Assembly: GCA_029266455.1 (NCBI GenBank)
Contig: JAQSWV010000003.1
Location: forward strand, 1-64,000
Reading direction: 5' to 3'
DNA: 64,000 nucleotides
Origin: Nocardioidaceae bacterium
GTDB taxonomy: Bacteria > Actinomycetota > Actinomycetes > Propionibacteriales > Nocardioidaceae
Shown: positions 55,175 to 64,000 of the stretch, in pieces
How the letters are laid out: every line of letters starts with the position of its first letter
How positions within the stretch are numbered: position 1 is the stretch's first letter
The notes under the pieces: generated by a model
The model's input: the letters and a program-made list of their open reading frames with translations, nothing else
What the model was told of the DNA's origin: nothing
Database searches by the model: none
Made by a program: the position numbers and the translations under genes

Positions 55175-56128
55175 GTGCGCGCAGCCGGCGACGACTCCGT
55201 GACCCCGCCGCGGCGGATCGTCCTCGACACCGATCTCGGCATGGGGCACCCGGGCACCGAGATCGACGACGGCCTCGCGCTGGCGCTGGCACTCGCCGAT
55301 CCGGGCATCCGGCTCGAGCTGGTGACCACGGTGGTCGGCAATGCCGACGTCGACACCTGTACGAGGCTCTCCCGGCAGCTGTTGGCGCGGCTCGGCCGCA
55401 CCGACGTTCCCGTCGTGGGGGGCGCCGCCGCGCCCCTGCGCGGGGGAGTGGGCGGGCGCGAAGACGGGTACCGGGCGCCCTACGCAGCGCCGGCTCTGGT
55501 CGAGCACGTCCGGAGGTCGCCGGGAGAGATCACCGTGGTGGCGATCGGTCCCCTGACCAACGTCGCCCTCGCGTTGCTGCTCGAGCCGGCGCTCGCCCGC
55601 GACGTGCGGGAGATCGTCGTGATGGGAGGGGTGTACCTGGGACACACCCACCTCGCGGCCATGCCCGGCGAGCACAACATCTGGTGCGACCCCGACGCCG
55701 CGGCCGTGGTGCTGGGCAGCGGTGCGCCGCTGCGGCTGGTCGGCCTCGACATCACGAAGCAGGTACGCCTCAGCCGGGACGACGCGACGGCGCTGGCCGC
55801 CTCCGGTGGCGACTTCGGCCGGTTCGCCGGCGAGTGCACGTCGGCCTGGATCGACGCCCACGGTGCCGCGCTGCCGGGGGACCCGGGTGAGCAGGACAGC
55901 TGCGCTCTGCACGACGCGCTCGCCGTCGCCGCGGTCACCCACCCCGACCTGGTGACCTGGACGCCGGCCTTCGTCGCCGTCGAGACGGCCGGGCGAGTGG
56001 CGCGCGGTGTGATGGTGGCCGACCTGCTCAGGTCGGCGGACCCCCCGCGGCCCAACTGCGAGATCGGCACGGCCGTCCGGGCCGACGCCGTCACCGCTCT
56101 GTTCCTCGAGCGGATCTCCTCTCTCTGA
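55175..56128 (+). CDS. Inosine-uridine-preferring nucleoside hydrolase
   Basis: 317 residues from a GTG; an in-frame GTG at 55199 is also possible. The calcium-site Asp cluster near the N-terminus reads DTDLGMGHPGTEIDDGLAL, with extra residues compared with the usual DTDPGxDD. IGPLTNVALALLLEPALARD, IVVMGGVYLGHTHLAAMPGE and HNIWCDPDAAAVVL follow. Catalyses hydrolysis of N-glycosidic bonds in nucleosides, giving ribose and base. 46 bp after xylA. Confidence 0.85.
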   Translation: MRAAGDDSVTPPRRIVLDTDLGMGHPGTEIDDGLALALALADPGIRLELVTTVVGNADVDTCTRLSRQLLARLGRTDVPVVGGAAAPLRGGVGGREDGYRAPYAAPALVEHVRRSPGEITVVAIGPLTNVALALLLEPALARDVREIVVMGGVYLGHTHLAAMPGEHNIWCDPDAAAVVLGSGAPLRLVGLDITKQVRLSRDDATALAASGGDFGRFAGECTSAWIDAHGAALPGDPGEQDSCALHDALAVAAVTHPDLVTWTPAFVAVETAGRVARGVMVADLLRSADPPRPNCEIGTAVRADAVTALFLERISSL

Positions 56129-56203
56129 CCCCCGCGGCGTCGCGTTCGCCACCCGGACGTGAGGGGGCGCGATCGTCAGTCGTCAGCGGCCGCCGTCCAC
56201 TCG

Positions 56204-57238
56204 TCAGCGGCCGCCCTCCACCCGTCGGCTGCGCTGCTCGATCCCGGTCCCGCCGTAGGGGTAGTCGGCAGCGCCCGGGTCGCTCGCCTCGTCGAGCCGG
56301 CGGGTCTGGTCGTCGGACAACACGAGATCGGCGGCGGCGAGGTTCGCGCGCAGCTGCTCGGTCGTGCGGGCGCCCAGGATGACCGACGACACCGCGGGGC
56401 GGTCCCGGAGCCAGGCCAGGGCGACGGCCGCCATCGGCACGCCGAGCTCCGCGGCGACCGCCCGGACCTCGGCGACCACGTCCCAGGTGCGCTCGAGCGC
56501 GCTGCGCCGGCCGTACGCCTCGACGCCGGCGTCGGGGTTCTCCCCGAGCCTGGTCGCGCCCGTGGGCGGCTTGTCGCGGGCGTACTTGCCGGTGAGCCAA
56601 CCTCCCCCGAGCGGGGACCAGGGCAACAGGCCCAGACCCTCGGACCGGCAGGCGGGGACGATCTCCCACTCGATCTCACGGGCCAGCAGGTTGTACTGGG
56701 GCTGCACCGTCACCGGGCGGGTCCATCCGCGGAACTCCGCCGTGGTGACGGTGCGCTGGACCTGCCAGGCGGTGAAGTTGGACAGGCCGAAGTACCGCAC
56801 CTTGCCCGCCGACACGGCGTCGTCGAAGAAGCGCATCGTCTCCTCCAACGGCGTCAGCGGGTCCCAGGCGTGGACCTGGTACAGGTCGACAGCGTCGACC
56901 CGCAGTCTGCGCAACGACGCGTCGAGCGCCATCGACAGGTGCCGGCGCGACAGGCCGACCCCGTTCGGGCTGTCGTCGGTCGGGAAGCGGGCCTTGGTGG
57001 CGAGCACGACCCGTTCGCGCACCGCCGGCGCCGCCGAGGCGAGCCAGCGGCCGATGATCGACTCCGACTCGGTGTCGGAGTAGACGTCGGCGGTGTCCAC
57101 CAGGTTGCCGCCGGACTCCACGTAGGTGTCGAGCTGCTCGCGCGAGCCGGCCTCGTCGGTCTCGCGTCCGAACGTCATGGTGCCGAGAGCGAACGCGGAG
57201 ACGGCGCACCCGCTCCGGCCCAGGGTACGGATCTGCAT
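56204..57238 (-). CDS. Aldo/keto reductase
   Basis: 344-residue (alpha/beta)8 NADPH-dependent reductase. The tetrad is visible: Asp and Tyr in NLVDTADVYSDTESE, Lys in VVLATKARFPTD and His in DLYQVHAWDPLTP. Further: GKVRYFGLSNFTAWQVQ and QPQYNLLAREIEWEIVPAC, then VSSVILGARTTEQLRANL near the C-terminus. Substrate unknown. It is divergent from the SDR gene at 57280. Confidence 0.92.
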   Translation of the reverse strand: MQIRTLGRSGCAVSAFALGTMTFGRETDEAGSREQLDTYVESGGNLVDTADVYSDTESESIIGRWLASAAPAVRERVVLATKARFPTDDSPNGVGLSRRHLSMALDASLRRLRVDAVDLYQVHAWDPLTPLEETMRFFDDAVSAGKVRYFGLSNFTAWQVQRTVTTAEFRGWTRPVTVQPQYNLLAREIEWEIVPACRSEGLGLLPWSPLGGGWLTGKYARDKPPTGATRLGENPDAGVEAYGRRSALERTWDVVAEVRAVAAELGVPMAAVALAWLRDRPAVSSVILGARTTEQLRANLAAADLVLSDDQTRRLDEASDPGAADYPYGGTGIEQRSRRVEGGR

Positions 57239-57279
57239 GGAGTCCCCTTCCAGGGCTGGTGCTGTGGTCGGATGTCCGC

Positions 57280-58227
57280 ATGCGTGTTCTCGTGACGGGT
57301 GCTGCGGGCAAGGTGGGCAAGGCGACCGTCCCGCACCTGCAGGCAGCCGGCCACTCGGTCACCGCAAGCGACCGGTTCGGCCGGAGCTTCGACCGGCCCG
57401 ACCCGGGGGCGGCGCCGCACGTCACGGCCGACCTGACCGACGCCGGGCAGGTGTTCTCGCTCGTCGGCGGCTTCACCGAGACCGAGGCGGGCCCCAAGCC
57501 CGGCCGGTTCGACGCCGTCGTCCACGCCGGGGCGATCCCGGCGCCGGGCCGGCACGCTCCGCACACCGTCTTCGGCAACAACCTGATGGGCCTGTTCCAC
57601 GTCGTCGAGGCATGCGTGCGCTGGCAGGTGCCGCGGTTGGTGAACATCTCGAGCGAGACGGCCGCCGGCTTCCTGTTCGCCGAGCGTCCGTGGTACCCGG
57701 CCTACCTTCCGGTGGACGAGGACCTGCCGGACGCCCCGCAGGATCCCTACGGCCTGGCCAAGCTGCTGGGCGAGCAGGTCTGCGCCGCGGCGGTACGCCG
57801 GTCCGACCTGCGTTGTGTCTCCCTGCGACCCACCTGGGTCCAGGACGCCGGTTCCTACGCGCGCAACCTGGGCCCGTCGGTGGCCGACCCCGAGGAGCCC
57901 AGTCTCACCGGCTGGTCCTACATCGATGCCGGCGACCTGGCAGCGGCCATCCGGCTTGCCGTCGAGTGCGATCTGACCGGCCACGAGGTCTTCTACATCG
58001 CCGCCGACGACACGATCGGCGGGCGCGACCTGCACGCCAGCTGGCGCCGCGCCTTCCCGGACTCCCCCACCGAGCTCAGGCCGGTGGAGCGGCCGGATGC
58101 CAGCGGGATCTCGACCGGCAAGGCGCGCCGGCTGCTGGGCTGGCGACCGGAGGTGTCGTGGGCCGACCACCTCAACCCCGACGGGACTCCCCGTGCCCGG
58201 GCGGTGCCCGCGGAGGGGCGGGCATGA
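57280..58227 (+). CDS. NAD(P)-dependent SDR (epimerase-family) oxidoreductase
   Basis: 315 residues from the ATG at 57280. Rossmann motif VLVTGAAGKVGKATVPHLQA; VVHAGAIPAPGRHAPHTVFG; a YGLAKLLGEQ region with the catalytic Tyr-x3-Lys. LDIR-like C-terminal parts match extended SDRs that act on sugar or polyol derivatives. The stop overlaps the start of the FAD/Fe-S dehydrogenase gene (ATGA), suggesting a shared pathway for a hydroxy acid or sugar acid. Confidence 0.84.
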   Translation: MRVLVTGAAGKVGKATVPHLQAAGHSVTASDRFGRSFDRPDPGAAPHVTADLTDAGQVFSLVGGFTETEAGPKPGRFDAVVHAGAIPAPGRHAPHTVFGNNLMGLFHVVEACVRWQVPRLVNISSETAAGFLFAERPWYPAYLPVDEDLPDAPQDPYGLAKLLGEQVCAAAVRRSDLRCVSLRPTWVQDAGSYARNLGPSVADPEEPSLTGWSYIDAGDLAAAIRLAVECDLTGHEVFYIAADDTIGGRDLHASWRRAFPDSPTELRPVERPDASGISTGKARRLLGWRPEVSWADHLNPDGTPRARAVPAEGRA

Positions 58228-61175
58228 GGGCCGCGCTGCCCGCTGCGGAGGCCGACACGGTCGGCGCCGAGCTGCGCCGGCGGCTCGAGGAGTCCTTCGA
58301 GGGCGGACCCGACGACGTCCGCTTCGACGACTACTCGCGGCACCTGTTCAGCCGGGACGCGAGCATGTACTCGATCCTGCCGTTGGGCGTCGCGTTCCCG
58401 CGCAGTGCCGACGACGTGGCGGCGGCGGTGGTCGCCGCCCGCGGACTCGGTGTCCCGGTGGTTCCGCGCGGCGCCGGTACCAGCCTGGCCGGGCAGACCG
58501 TCGGCCCCGGGCTGGTGCTCGACCTGTCCCGGCACATGCGCGAGATCGTGTCGATCGACCCCGAGGCGCGTACCGCGCGGGTGCAGACGGGAGTCGTGCA
58601 GGACGAGCTGAACGGTGCGGCCGCTCGGCACGGGCTGATGTTCGGGCCCGACACCTCCACCAGCAACCGGGCGACCATCGGCGGGATGATCGGCAACAAC
58701 TCGGCCGGGAGCGGGTCGGTGCGCTACGGCATGACCATCGACCACGTGCGCACCCTCGACGTGGTGCTGTCCGACGGCTCGCGGGCCCGGCTCGAGCCGG
58801 TCGACGAGGCGGAGCGGCTGCGGCGGGCCGCTCCGCACACGCTGGAGGGGGCGCTGTACCGCGGCCTGGCCAAGGTGGTGGCAGCCAATCGGTCCGCGAT
58901 CGCCGACGGGTTCCCGCCGCACTGGCGCCGCGCCGGCGGTTACCGGCTCGACCGGCTGCTGCCCGCGGTCGCCGGCGAGGCGCCGTTCGACCTGGCCAGG
59001 TTCGTGGTGGGTGCCGAAGGCACGCTGGTCGTCGCCACCGAGGCGGTGGTCGACCTGGTTCCGCGGCCGCGGCACACGGTGTTCGGGGTCGGCCACTTCG
59101 TCACGGTCCAGGAGGCCATCGAGGCGACGACCGACGCGCTGAGCCTCGATCCGGCCCAGGTCGAGCTGCTCGACCGGACCATCCTGGACCTCTCCCGGCG
59201 ACTGATCGAGTACGCGGGGCTCGGCGACTTCCTCGAGGGCGACCCCGGCGCGCTGCTGTTCGTGTCGTTCACCGGCGACGACCGCGAGCAGCTGTCCGGA
59301 CAGCTGACCCGGCTGACCGAGCTGTGGGCGGACCACGGACACGGCTACCACACGATGCGCGCCGACACCCCGGAGCAGCAGGCGTACCTGCTCAAGGTCC
59401 GCAAGGCGGGCCTCGGGCTGCTGATGGCCAGCAGCCACGGCGCGAGCCGTCCGCTCGCGTTCATCGAGGACACGGCCGTGCCGCCGGAGCACCTGGCGGC
59501 ATACGCCCGGAAGGTTCGCGACATCCTCGACGCCCACGAGCTGACTGCCGGCTTCTACGGGCACGCGTCGGTCGGGTGCCTGCACTTCCGGCCGTTCGTC
59601 GACCTGAGCCGGCCCGGCCAGGCCGCGCTGATGCGTACCGTCGCGGAGCAGGTGAAGGACCTCGTCCGCGAGTACGGCGGCGTCAACTCCAGCGAGCACG
59701 GCGACGGCCTGGTGCGCAGCGAGTTCAACCGCGGGATCTTCGGCGCACCGCTGTACGAGGCGATGCAGGAGGTGAAGCGCCTGTTCGACCCCGACGGCGT
59801 GCTGAACCCGGGCAAGATCGTCGACGCACCTCCGATGACCGACAACCTCCGCGATGCTGCGCTGCCCCCTCCGCCGCCCCTGCGGACCCGCCTCGACTTC
59901 GAGGTGGTCGGGGGCATGCGCGGAGCTGCCGACCGCTGCATGAACATCGGCCTGTGCCGCAAGACCACGACCGGCGCCATGTGCCCGTCGTACATGGCGA
60001 CCAGGGAGGAGGAGCACTCGACCCGCGGGAGGGCCAACGCACTCGTCAAGGCGCTCACCGAGCCCGACCCGCACACCGCGCTGGGCGACGAGCGCCTGCA
60101 CGAGATCCTCGATCTCTGCCTCATGTGCAAGGCGTGCAAGAGCGAGTGTCCGCTCGGCGTGGACATGGCGGCGCTGAAGAGCGAGGCGCTTGCCCATCAC
60201 CACGACCTCCACGGCACCCCGCTGCGCTCGCGGGTGTTCGGCGCCATCCGGTCGCTCAACCGTCTGGGGTCGGCGACAGCGCCGCTGTCCAATCTGCCCG
60301 GCCGCAACCGCCTTGCTCGTCAGGGGATGGCGCGCGTTCTCGGGATCGCCCCCCAGCGCCCGTTGCCGACCTTCCAGCGGGACAACCTGGTGCGGTGGTT
60401 CGGTCGCCGCGATGTCAGCGGCCCGCGCGGGCACGGTGTGGTGAGTTTCCTGGCTGACTCGTTCACGACCTACACCGAGCCGCACATCGGGCGGGCGGCC
60501 GTCGAGCTGCTGGAGGCTGCCGGCTGGCAGGTCGCGATGCAGAGCTCGGGATGCTGCGGGCGCTCGAGCCTGTCCAAGGGGCTGGTCGACGACGCCACGG
60601 CAAAGGCCCGGGCGCTGTCGTCCACGCTCGCGGCGACTCCACGAGACTCCCCGATCGTCGGCTGCGAGCCGTCCTGCCTGTTCACCCTCCGCGACGAGCA
60701 CGTGTCCCTGTTGCCGGGCGACGAGTCCGTCCGGCAGGTGGCGGCCCGCGTACGCCAGCTCGAGGAGCTCCTGGGGGAGGCGGTCGACGACGGCCGGCTG
60801 ACCCTGCGCGCCGACTCATGGTTGGCGGGGCGGCGCGTGCTCTACCACGGTCACTGCCACCAGAAGGCCGAGGTGGGCACCGCCGCGACCGTCGCGCTGC
60901 TGCGCCGGATACCGGGGCTGGAGGTGGCGGAGCTCGATGCCGGCTGCTGCGGGATGGCGGGGTCGTTCGGTTTCGAGGCCGAGCACTACGAGGTGTCCAT
61001 GGTGGTGGGTCAGGACCGGCTGTTCCCGGCCGTGCTGGCCGCCGACCCTGACACGGTCATCTGCGCCAGCGGCGTCTCCTGCCGTCAGCAGATCCTGCAC
61101 GGTACGGAGCGCACTGCGTGGCACCCCGTCGAGCTGGTGCGTGAGGCGCTGTCCACTCCACCACCCCTGAGGTAG
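58224..61175 (+). CDS. Fused FAD-linked oxidase and Fe-S (GlcD-GlcF/Dld-type) dehydrogenase
   Basis: 983 residues joining two functions usually on separate subunits. The N-terminal FAD (PCMH) domain includes VPVVPRGAGTSLAGQTVGPG and IGNNSAGSGSVRYGMTIDHV; the C-terminal cap is YGHASVGCLHFRPFVDLSRP. The Fe-S part contains CLMCKACKSECPLGVDMAA, but the first cluster motif is incomplete (CRKTTTGAMCPSYM). Two CCG motifs (SSGCCGRSSLSKG, DAGCCGMAGSFGFE) form the last cluster region. The likely reaction is oxidation of D-lactate, glycolate or D-2-hydroxyglutarate; which one is not clear. ATG overlap with the SDR gene. Confidence 0.86.
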   Translation: MRAALPAAEADTVGAELRRRLEESFEGGPDDVRFDDYSRHLFSRDASMYSILPLGVAFPRSADDVAAAVVAARGLGVPVVPRGAGTSLAGQTVGPGLVLDLSRHMREIVSIDPEARTARVQTGVVQDELNGAAARHGLMFGPDTSTSNRATIGGMIGNNSAGSGSVRYGMTIDHVRTLDVVLSDGSRARLEPVDEAERLRRAAPHTLEGALYRGLAKVVAANRSAIADGFPPHWRRAGGYRLDRLLPAVAGEAPFDLARFVVGAEGTLVVATEAVVDLVPRPRHTVFGVGHFVTVQEAIEATTDALSLDPAQVELLDRTILDLSRRLIEYAGLGDFLEGDPGALLFVSFTGDDREQLSGQLTRLTELWADHGHGYHTMRADTPEQQAYLLKVRKAGLGLLMASSHGASRPLAFIEDTAVPPEHLAAYARKVRDILDAHELTAGFYGHASVGCLHFRPFVDLSRPGQAALMRTVAEQVKDLVREYGGVNSSEHGDGLVRSEFNRGIFGAPLYEAMQEVKRLFDPDGVLNPGKIVDAPPMTDNLRDAALPPPPPLRTRLDFEVVGGMRGAADRCMNIGLCRKTTTGAMCPSYMATREEEHSTRGRANALVKALTEPDPHTALGDERLHEILDLCLMCKACKSECPLGVDMAALKSEALAHHHDLHGTPLRSRVFGAIRSLNRLGSATAPLSNLPGRNRLARQGMARVLGIAPQRPLPTFQRDNLVRWFGRRDVSGPRGHGVVSFLADSFTTYTEPHIGRAAVELLEAAGWQVAMQSSGCCGRSSLSKGLVDDATAKARALSSTLAATPRDSPIVGCEPSCLFTLRDEHVSLLPGDESVRQVAARVRQLEELLGEAVDDGRLTLRADSWLAGRRVLYHGHCHQKAEVGTAATVALLRRIPGLEVAELDAGCCGMAGSFGFEAEHYEVSMVVGQDRLFPAVLAADPDTVICASGVSCRQQILHGTERTAWHPVELVREALSTPPPLR

Positions 61176-61272
61176 CGGCCCGGCAGGACAGCCTTGGGGC
61201 AAGCGGCGGGAACATCCACACCGGCCCAGGCGTTGAATGCTGTCCACCCCGAGTCGTCGAGAGGTATCCCGC

Positions 61273-61908
61273 ATGCCCGTTGCCCCCGCTGGACTCGTAC
61301 GTGCCGAGCTCGACCGCCAGGCCACCGTCTGGGCGGAACGGGGACATCCGGTGAGTTCCGACCACCTGGCCGCGCTGCAGTCCGTACTGGGCACCATGGA
61401 GGGGAGGGGCTCCATCGAGGATCCGGCGGACGGCGACACCCGCGAGCACGTCCCGTTCGTGCTGGTCGTCCAATCCGCGGTACGCCCGGCCGGGGAGGCG
61501 ATGGCGACCACCGAGCTCGGCGGCAGGCACGGCTCGGTGAACCAGCACGCCGGCGACATCGACGAGTTCCAGCCCATCGAGTCGGTGGGCGTACCGGAGT
61601 CCGACGTCTACCTGGTCATCGACGTGGAGCGCGGCTCGGAGTTCTGTGGCACGACGCCCGAGTCGGCGGTGGCAACCCTGGCCGGCCGCGGGCGGACGCC
61701 GCTCACCGTGGCCGAAGGGCTCGCCCTGCTCACCGTGCGCCCGGACGTGCTGGAGAAGAACCGCTGCTTCTCGCTCGCCGGCTCACGGCTCGGCGACCGC
61801 CGGGTGCCGGCCATCTGGATCAGCAAGCGTGCCCCGCATCTCGGCTGGTGCTTCGCGGGCACGCCGCACAGCTGGCTGGGCGTCGCCTCCGCCGCCACGC
61901 GTCGCTAG
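61273..61908 (+). CDS. Hypothetical protein (DUF5701-like)
   Basis: 211 residues from the ATG at 61273 (an alternative upstream GTG/TTG would add 12). No membrane segment or signal peptide. Visible sections: LDRQATVWAERGHPVSSDHL, FVLVVQSAVRPAGEAMATTE, VYLVIDVERGSEFCGTTPES, KNRCFSLAGSRLGDRRVPAI and HLGWCFAGTPHSWLGVASA. It looks like the DUF5701 family from memory; function unknown. Three Cys and conserved Trp residues may be worth noting. Its stop overlaps the end of the exporter gene. Confidence 0.68.
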   Translation: MPVAPAGLVRAELDRQATVWAERGHPVSSDHLAALQSVLGTMEGRGSIEDPADGDTREHVPFVLVVQSAVRPAGEAMATTELGGRHGSVNQHAGDIDEFQPIESVGVPESDVYLVIDVERGSEFCGTTPESAVATLAGRGRTPLTVAEGLALLTVRPDVLEKNRCFSLAGSRLGDRRVPAIWISKRAPHLGWCFAGTPHSWLGVASAATRR

Positions 61909-62702
61909 GGGTCCACCAGGAGCAGGACCGCGGCGACCACCACCAGTGCCAGCGTGACCTGCTCGAACCGGCGTTGGTCGATCCGCTTGATGACCACGAC
62001 ACCTGTCACGGCGCCCGCCAGCACGGCAGGCACCAGGGTGAGGTCGAGCAGCAGCGCCTCCCAGGTCAGCAGGCCGAGCCCGACGCTGAACGGCACCTTG
62101 AACAGGTTGACGACCAGGTAGAACCACGCACCGGTGCCGAGGAACCGCAGGATCGGCAGACCGGAGAGCAGGAAGTACAGCGACGTCACCGCCCCGGCGG
62201 CGTTGGCGACCATGGTCGTGACGCCTGCGAGCACACCCGCTCCGGCCGCCAGCACCCGGCGTCCGGTTGCCGTACCCGGCCCGGGGGGCGGCTCAGCGAT
62301 CGGCGCTGTGGTCCGGTCAGTGGCCGGCCCCTGGGCCGGCGACCGGCGGAGCAGCTGTCCTGCAGACAGCACCAGGAGCGTGACGCCGATGGCGATCCGC
62401 ATCAGCTCGTCGTCGGCGTACGCGACGAACACCGCGCCGAGCACGGTGCCGACGGCGACCCAGGGGAACAGCCGCCACAGCATCCCCCAGTCGGCGTGCC
62501 GCCGGTAGATGCTCACGGCCAGCAGGTCACCCACGATGAGCACCGGCAGCACCACCCCGGTGGACTCGCGGGCCGGCAGCACCCAGGCGAACAGCACGAC
62601 CGTGACGGCGCCGGCCCCGCTGATCGCGGTCTTGGCGAAGCCCACGGTCAGCGCGGCCACGGCGAGCACCGCCCACTCCGTGGCCGTCAGCTCCGCCAGC
62701 AT
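61905..62702 (-). CDS. TauE/SafE-family sulfite/anion exporter
   Basis: 265 residues, seven to eight membrane helices, ATG at 62702 with GGAGG upstream. The family repeats are VGFAKTAISGAGAVTVVLFA and AGVTTMVANAAGAVTSLYFL, with VVNLFKVPFSVGLGLLTW between. Family members export sulfite, sulfonates or other anions; the exact ligand is unknown. An upstream extension to 63092 is not used. Divergent from ptsI. Confidence 0.86.
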   Translation of the reverse strand: MLAELTATEWAVLAVAALTVGFAKTAISGAGAVTVVLFAWVLPARESTGVVLPVLIVGDLLAVSIYRRHADWGMLWRLFPWVAVGTVLGAVFVAYADDELMRIAIGVTLLVLSAGQLLRRSPAQGPATDRTTAPIAEPPPGPGTATGRRVLAAGAGVLAGVTTMVANAAGAVTSLYFLLSGLPILRFLGTGAWFYLVVNLFKVPFSVGLGLLTWEALLLDLTLVPAVLAGAVTGVVVIKRIDQRRFEQVTLALVVVAAVLLLVDP

Positions 62703-62811
62703 GGTCGTCCTCCTGGTCCGAGCGGCTTCGAGGAGCTGCGGCTGTCTAGAGTCCTGGGTCGACGCCTGCCGAAGGTGGGCCGATCTCGTACCCAGAAGGG
62801 GTCCAGCACCG

Positions 62812-64000
62812 ATGGAGATTCTTACCGGTGTCCCGGCCAGCCCGGGCATCGCCACCGGCCGGGCGGTGCGCTGGGACGGCACCGAGTCCGGCCGCACGGA
62901 TCCGGCCACCGACCTGCCCGACGCCTCCCAGCGGGTGGTCGCCGACCTCACCCGACGGGCGGAGGCGGCGACGTCGACCGAGGGTCGTTCGGTGCTGGAG
63001 GCGCTGGCCCTGTTCGCCGAGGACCCCGAGCTGCTGGCCGCGGCCGGCCGGCTGGAGCAGGCGGGCACGGCCGCCCCGGAGGCCGTCCGCACGGCCGCCG
63101 CGGGATACGCCGAGCAGCTGCGCGGGCTGGGCGGCTACCTGGCCGAGCGGGCGGGCGACGTCGTGGACGTGGGGGAGCGGCTGGCGGCCAGCCTGGAGGG
63201 TCGGGCGCCGGCGGAGATCCCGCAGCCCGGTCACCCGTACGTGCTGGTCGCACTCGATCTCGCGCCCGCAGACACCGCGCTGCTCGACCCGTCCGCAGTG
63301 GTGGGGATCGTCACCGAGCACGGTGGGCCGACCAGCCACACCACCATCCTGGCCCGCTCGCTCGGCATTCCGGCAGTCGTCGCGTGTGGCGGTGCACGCG
63401 ACTCCGCCGACGGCCACGAGGTCGTCGTCGACGGGACGGCCGGCGAGGTCGTGGTCGACCCGACCCCCGACCTGGTCGACGAACGGGCCGCCCGGGAGCG
63501 AGACTCCGCCGAACGCCGCTCGCGGTCGACCGGGCCTGGCCGCACGGCCGACGGCGTGGCCGTGCGGCTGCTGGCCAACGTCGGCACCCTCGACGACGCC
63601 CTGACAGCCGCGGCGGCCGACGTGGAGGGGGTCGGCCTGTTCCGTACCGAGTTCCTGTTCCTCGGCCGCAGCGACGAGCCCACCCTCGACGAGCAGGCCG
63701 ACACCTACGCCGAGGTGCTGTCCGCCTTCGGCGGGCGGACGGTGGTGGTGCGCACCCTCGATGCGGGCTCGGACAAGCCGGTGCCGTTCCTCGACCTGCC
63801 CGCCGAGGAGAACCCGGCCCTGGGGGTGCGCGGGCTGCGTACCGCGTCGGTACGGGCCGAGGTGCTGGTCCGCCAGCTCGAGGCGCTGGTGCTGGCCGCC
63901 GAGCGGACCGGCACCGCTCCCTGGGTGATGGCCCCGATGGTGGCGACCGTCGACGAGGCCCGCCGGTTCGCCACACTCGCCCGGGAGGCGGGCGTGGGAA
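62812..64000 (+). CDS. ptsI: Phosphoenolpyruvate-protein phosphotransferase, PTS enzyme I (3' truncated)
   Basis: First enzyme of the sugar phosphotransferase system, cut off at the window edge after about 396 codons of an expected 550-570. N-terminal domain from MEILTGVPASPGIATGRAV. The active-site His is in EHGGPTSHTTILARSLGIPA. The PEP-binding part starts with VGLFRTEFLFLGRSDEPTLD, then VVVRTLDAGSDKPVPFLDL and ENPALGVRGLR. The rest of the TIM-barrel lies beyond the window. No HPr or enzyme II gene is seen here. Confidence 0.92.
   Translation, partial: MEILTGVPASPGIATGRAVRWDGTESGRTDPATDLPDASQRVVADLTRRAEAATSTEGRSVLEALALFAEDPELLAAAGRLEQAGTAAPEAVRTAAAGYAEQLRGLGGYLAERAGDVVDVGERLAASLEGRAPAEIPQPGHPYVLVALDLAPADTALLDPSAVVGIVTEHGGPTSHTTILARSLGIPAVVACGGARDSADGHEVVVDGTAGEVVVDPTPDLVDERAARERDSAERRSRSTGPGRTADGVAVRLLANVGTLDDALTAAAADVEGVGLFRTEFLFLGRSDEPTLDEQADTYAEVLSAFGGRTVVVRTLDAGSDKPVPFLDLPAEENPALGVRGLRTASVRAEVLVRQLEALVLAAERTGTAPWVMAPMVATVDEARRFATLAREAGVG

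Noticed and set aside
57993-60701. A 902-codon open frame on the minus strand opposite the FAD/Fe-S dehydrogenase gene
   Set aside because: It mirrors a clear gene, has low-complexity His/Arg/Val-rich translation and no recognisable domain. Such frames are expected in high-GC DNA. The same holds for long frames opposite phosphoketolase (24738-27359), selB (47030-49933) and cydC (32122-34377).

Overview
This is a GC-rich, gene-dense stretch of chromosome from a mycothiol-type actinobacterium. The evidence is an MshC-like ligase, GTG and TTG starts with ATGA/GTGA overlaps, a DevS/DevR-like two-component pair, CydABCD, DUF222/HNH and DUF1469/DUF3618 proteins, and a Tms-type 10-methyl fatty acid pair. 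A Geodermatophilaceae-like (Frankiales-type) origin fits best, but this is inference from gene content. I saw no rRNA, CRISPR array, insertion sequence, prophage or plasmid replication module.

Layout. 0.2-4.4 kb: a polyamine-type ABC importer whose ATPase gene faces its permease and binding-protein genes. 4.7-12.8 kb: an ECF sigma factor, a cupin, AlkB, an MshC-like ligase, metY-metX with a possible SAM-sensing leader, and a membrane GGDEF-EAL protein. 13-15.8 kb: a LolA/RseB-like exported protein with an ABC-2 exporter. 15.8-19.4 kb: a secreted lipase and tmsA-tmsB. 19.5-22 kb: a first envelope cassette (YtxH-like/coiled-coil, DUF1469, DUF3618, small coiled-coil protein). 22-24.7 kb: aroQ, a small zincin and a DUF222-HNH protein. 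24.75-24.87 kb: a seven-unit tandem repeat of a quasi-palindrome. 25-37.4 kb: a low-oxygen and energy block: phosphoketolase and acetate kinase, cydABDC, a PNPOx-like protein and a DevS/DevR-like pair. 37.5-39.4 kb: an SDR protein and a HAD phosphatase.

39.4-49.6 kb is the most notable part, a complete selenocysteine island. On the minus strand lie fdhA (with an in-frame UGA), fdhB, an nrfD-like membrane subunit and selD. On the plus strand lie the tRNA-Sec gene, selA and selB. The fdhA UGA is followed by a perfect 7-bp hairpin with a GGUCU loop, 18 nt from the UGA to the loop, as I recall it for Escherichia coli fdhF. Everything needed to make, charge, deliver and use Sec is therefore within 10 kb, next to its only visible client. 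A 5' remnant of a manganese catalase gene sits just upstream of fdhA.

49.5-54 kb: a DinB-like protein and a second envelope cassette (two small paralogous YtxH-like proteins, TetR, DUF1469, DUF3618, DUF4235-like, YihY/BrkB), which echoes the one at 19.5 kb. 54-64 kb: xylose isomerase, nucleoside hydrolase, aldo/keto reductase, an SDR protein, a fused FAD/Fe-S lactate or glycolate dehydrogenase-type protein, a hypothetical protein, a TauE/SafE exporter and a 3'-truncated ptsI.

Read together (inference), the window encodes a respiratory kit for scarce oxygen and carbon: formate oxidation through a selenoenzyme, cytochrome bd, acetyl-phosphate and acetate formation, and a DosRS-like sensor.
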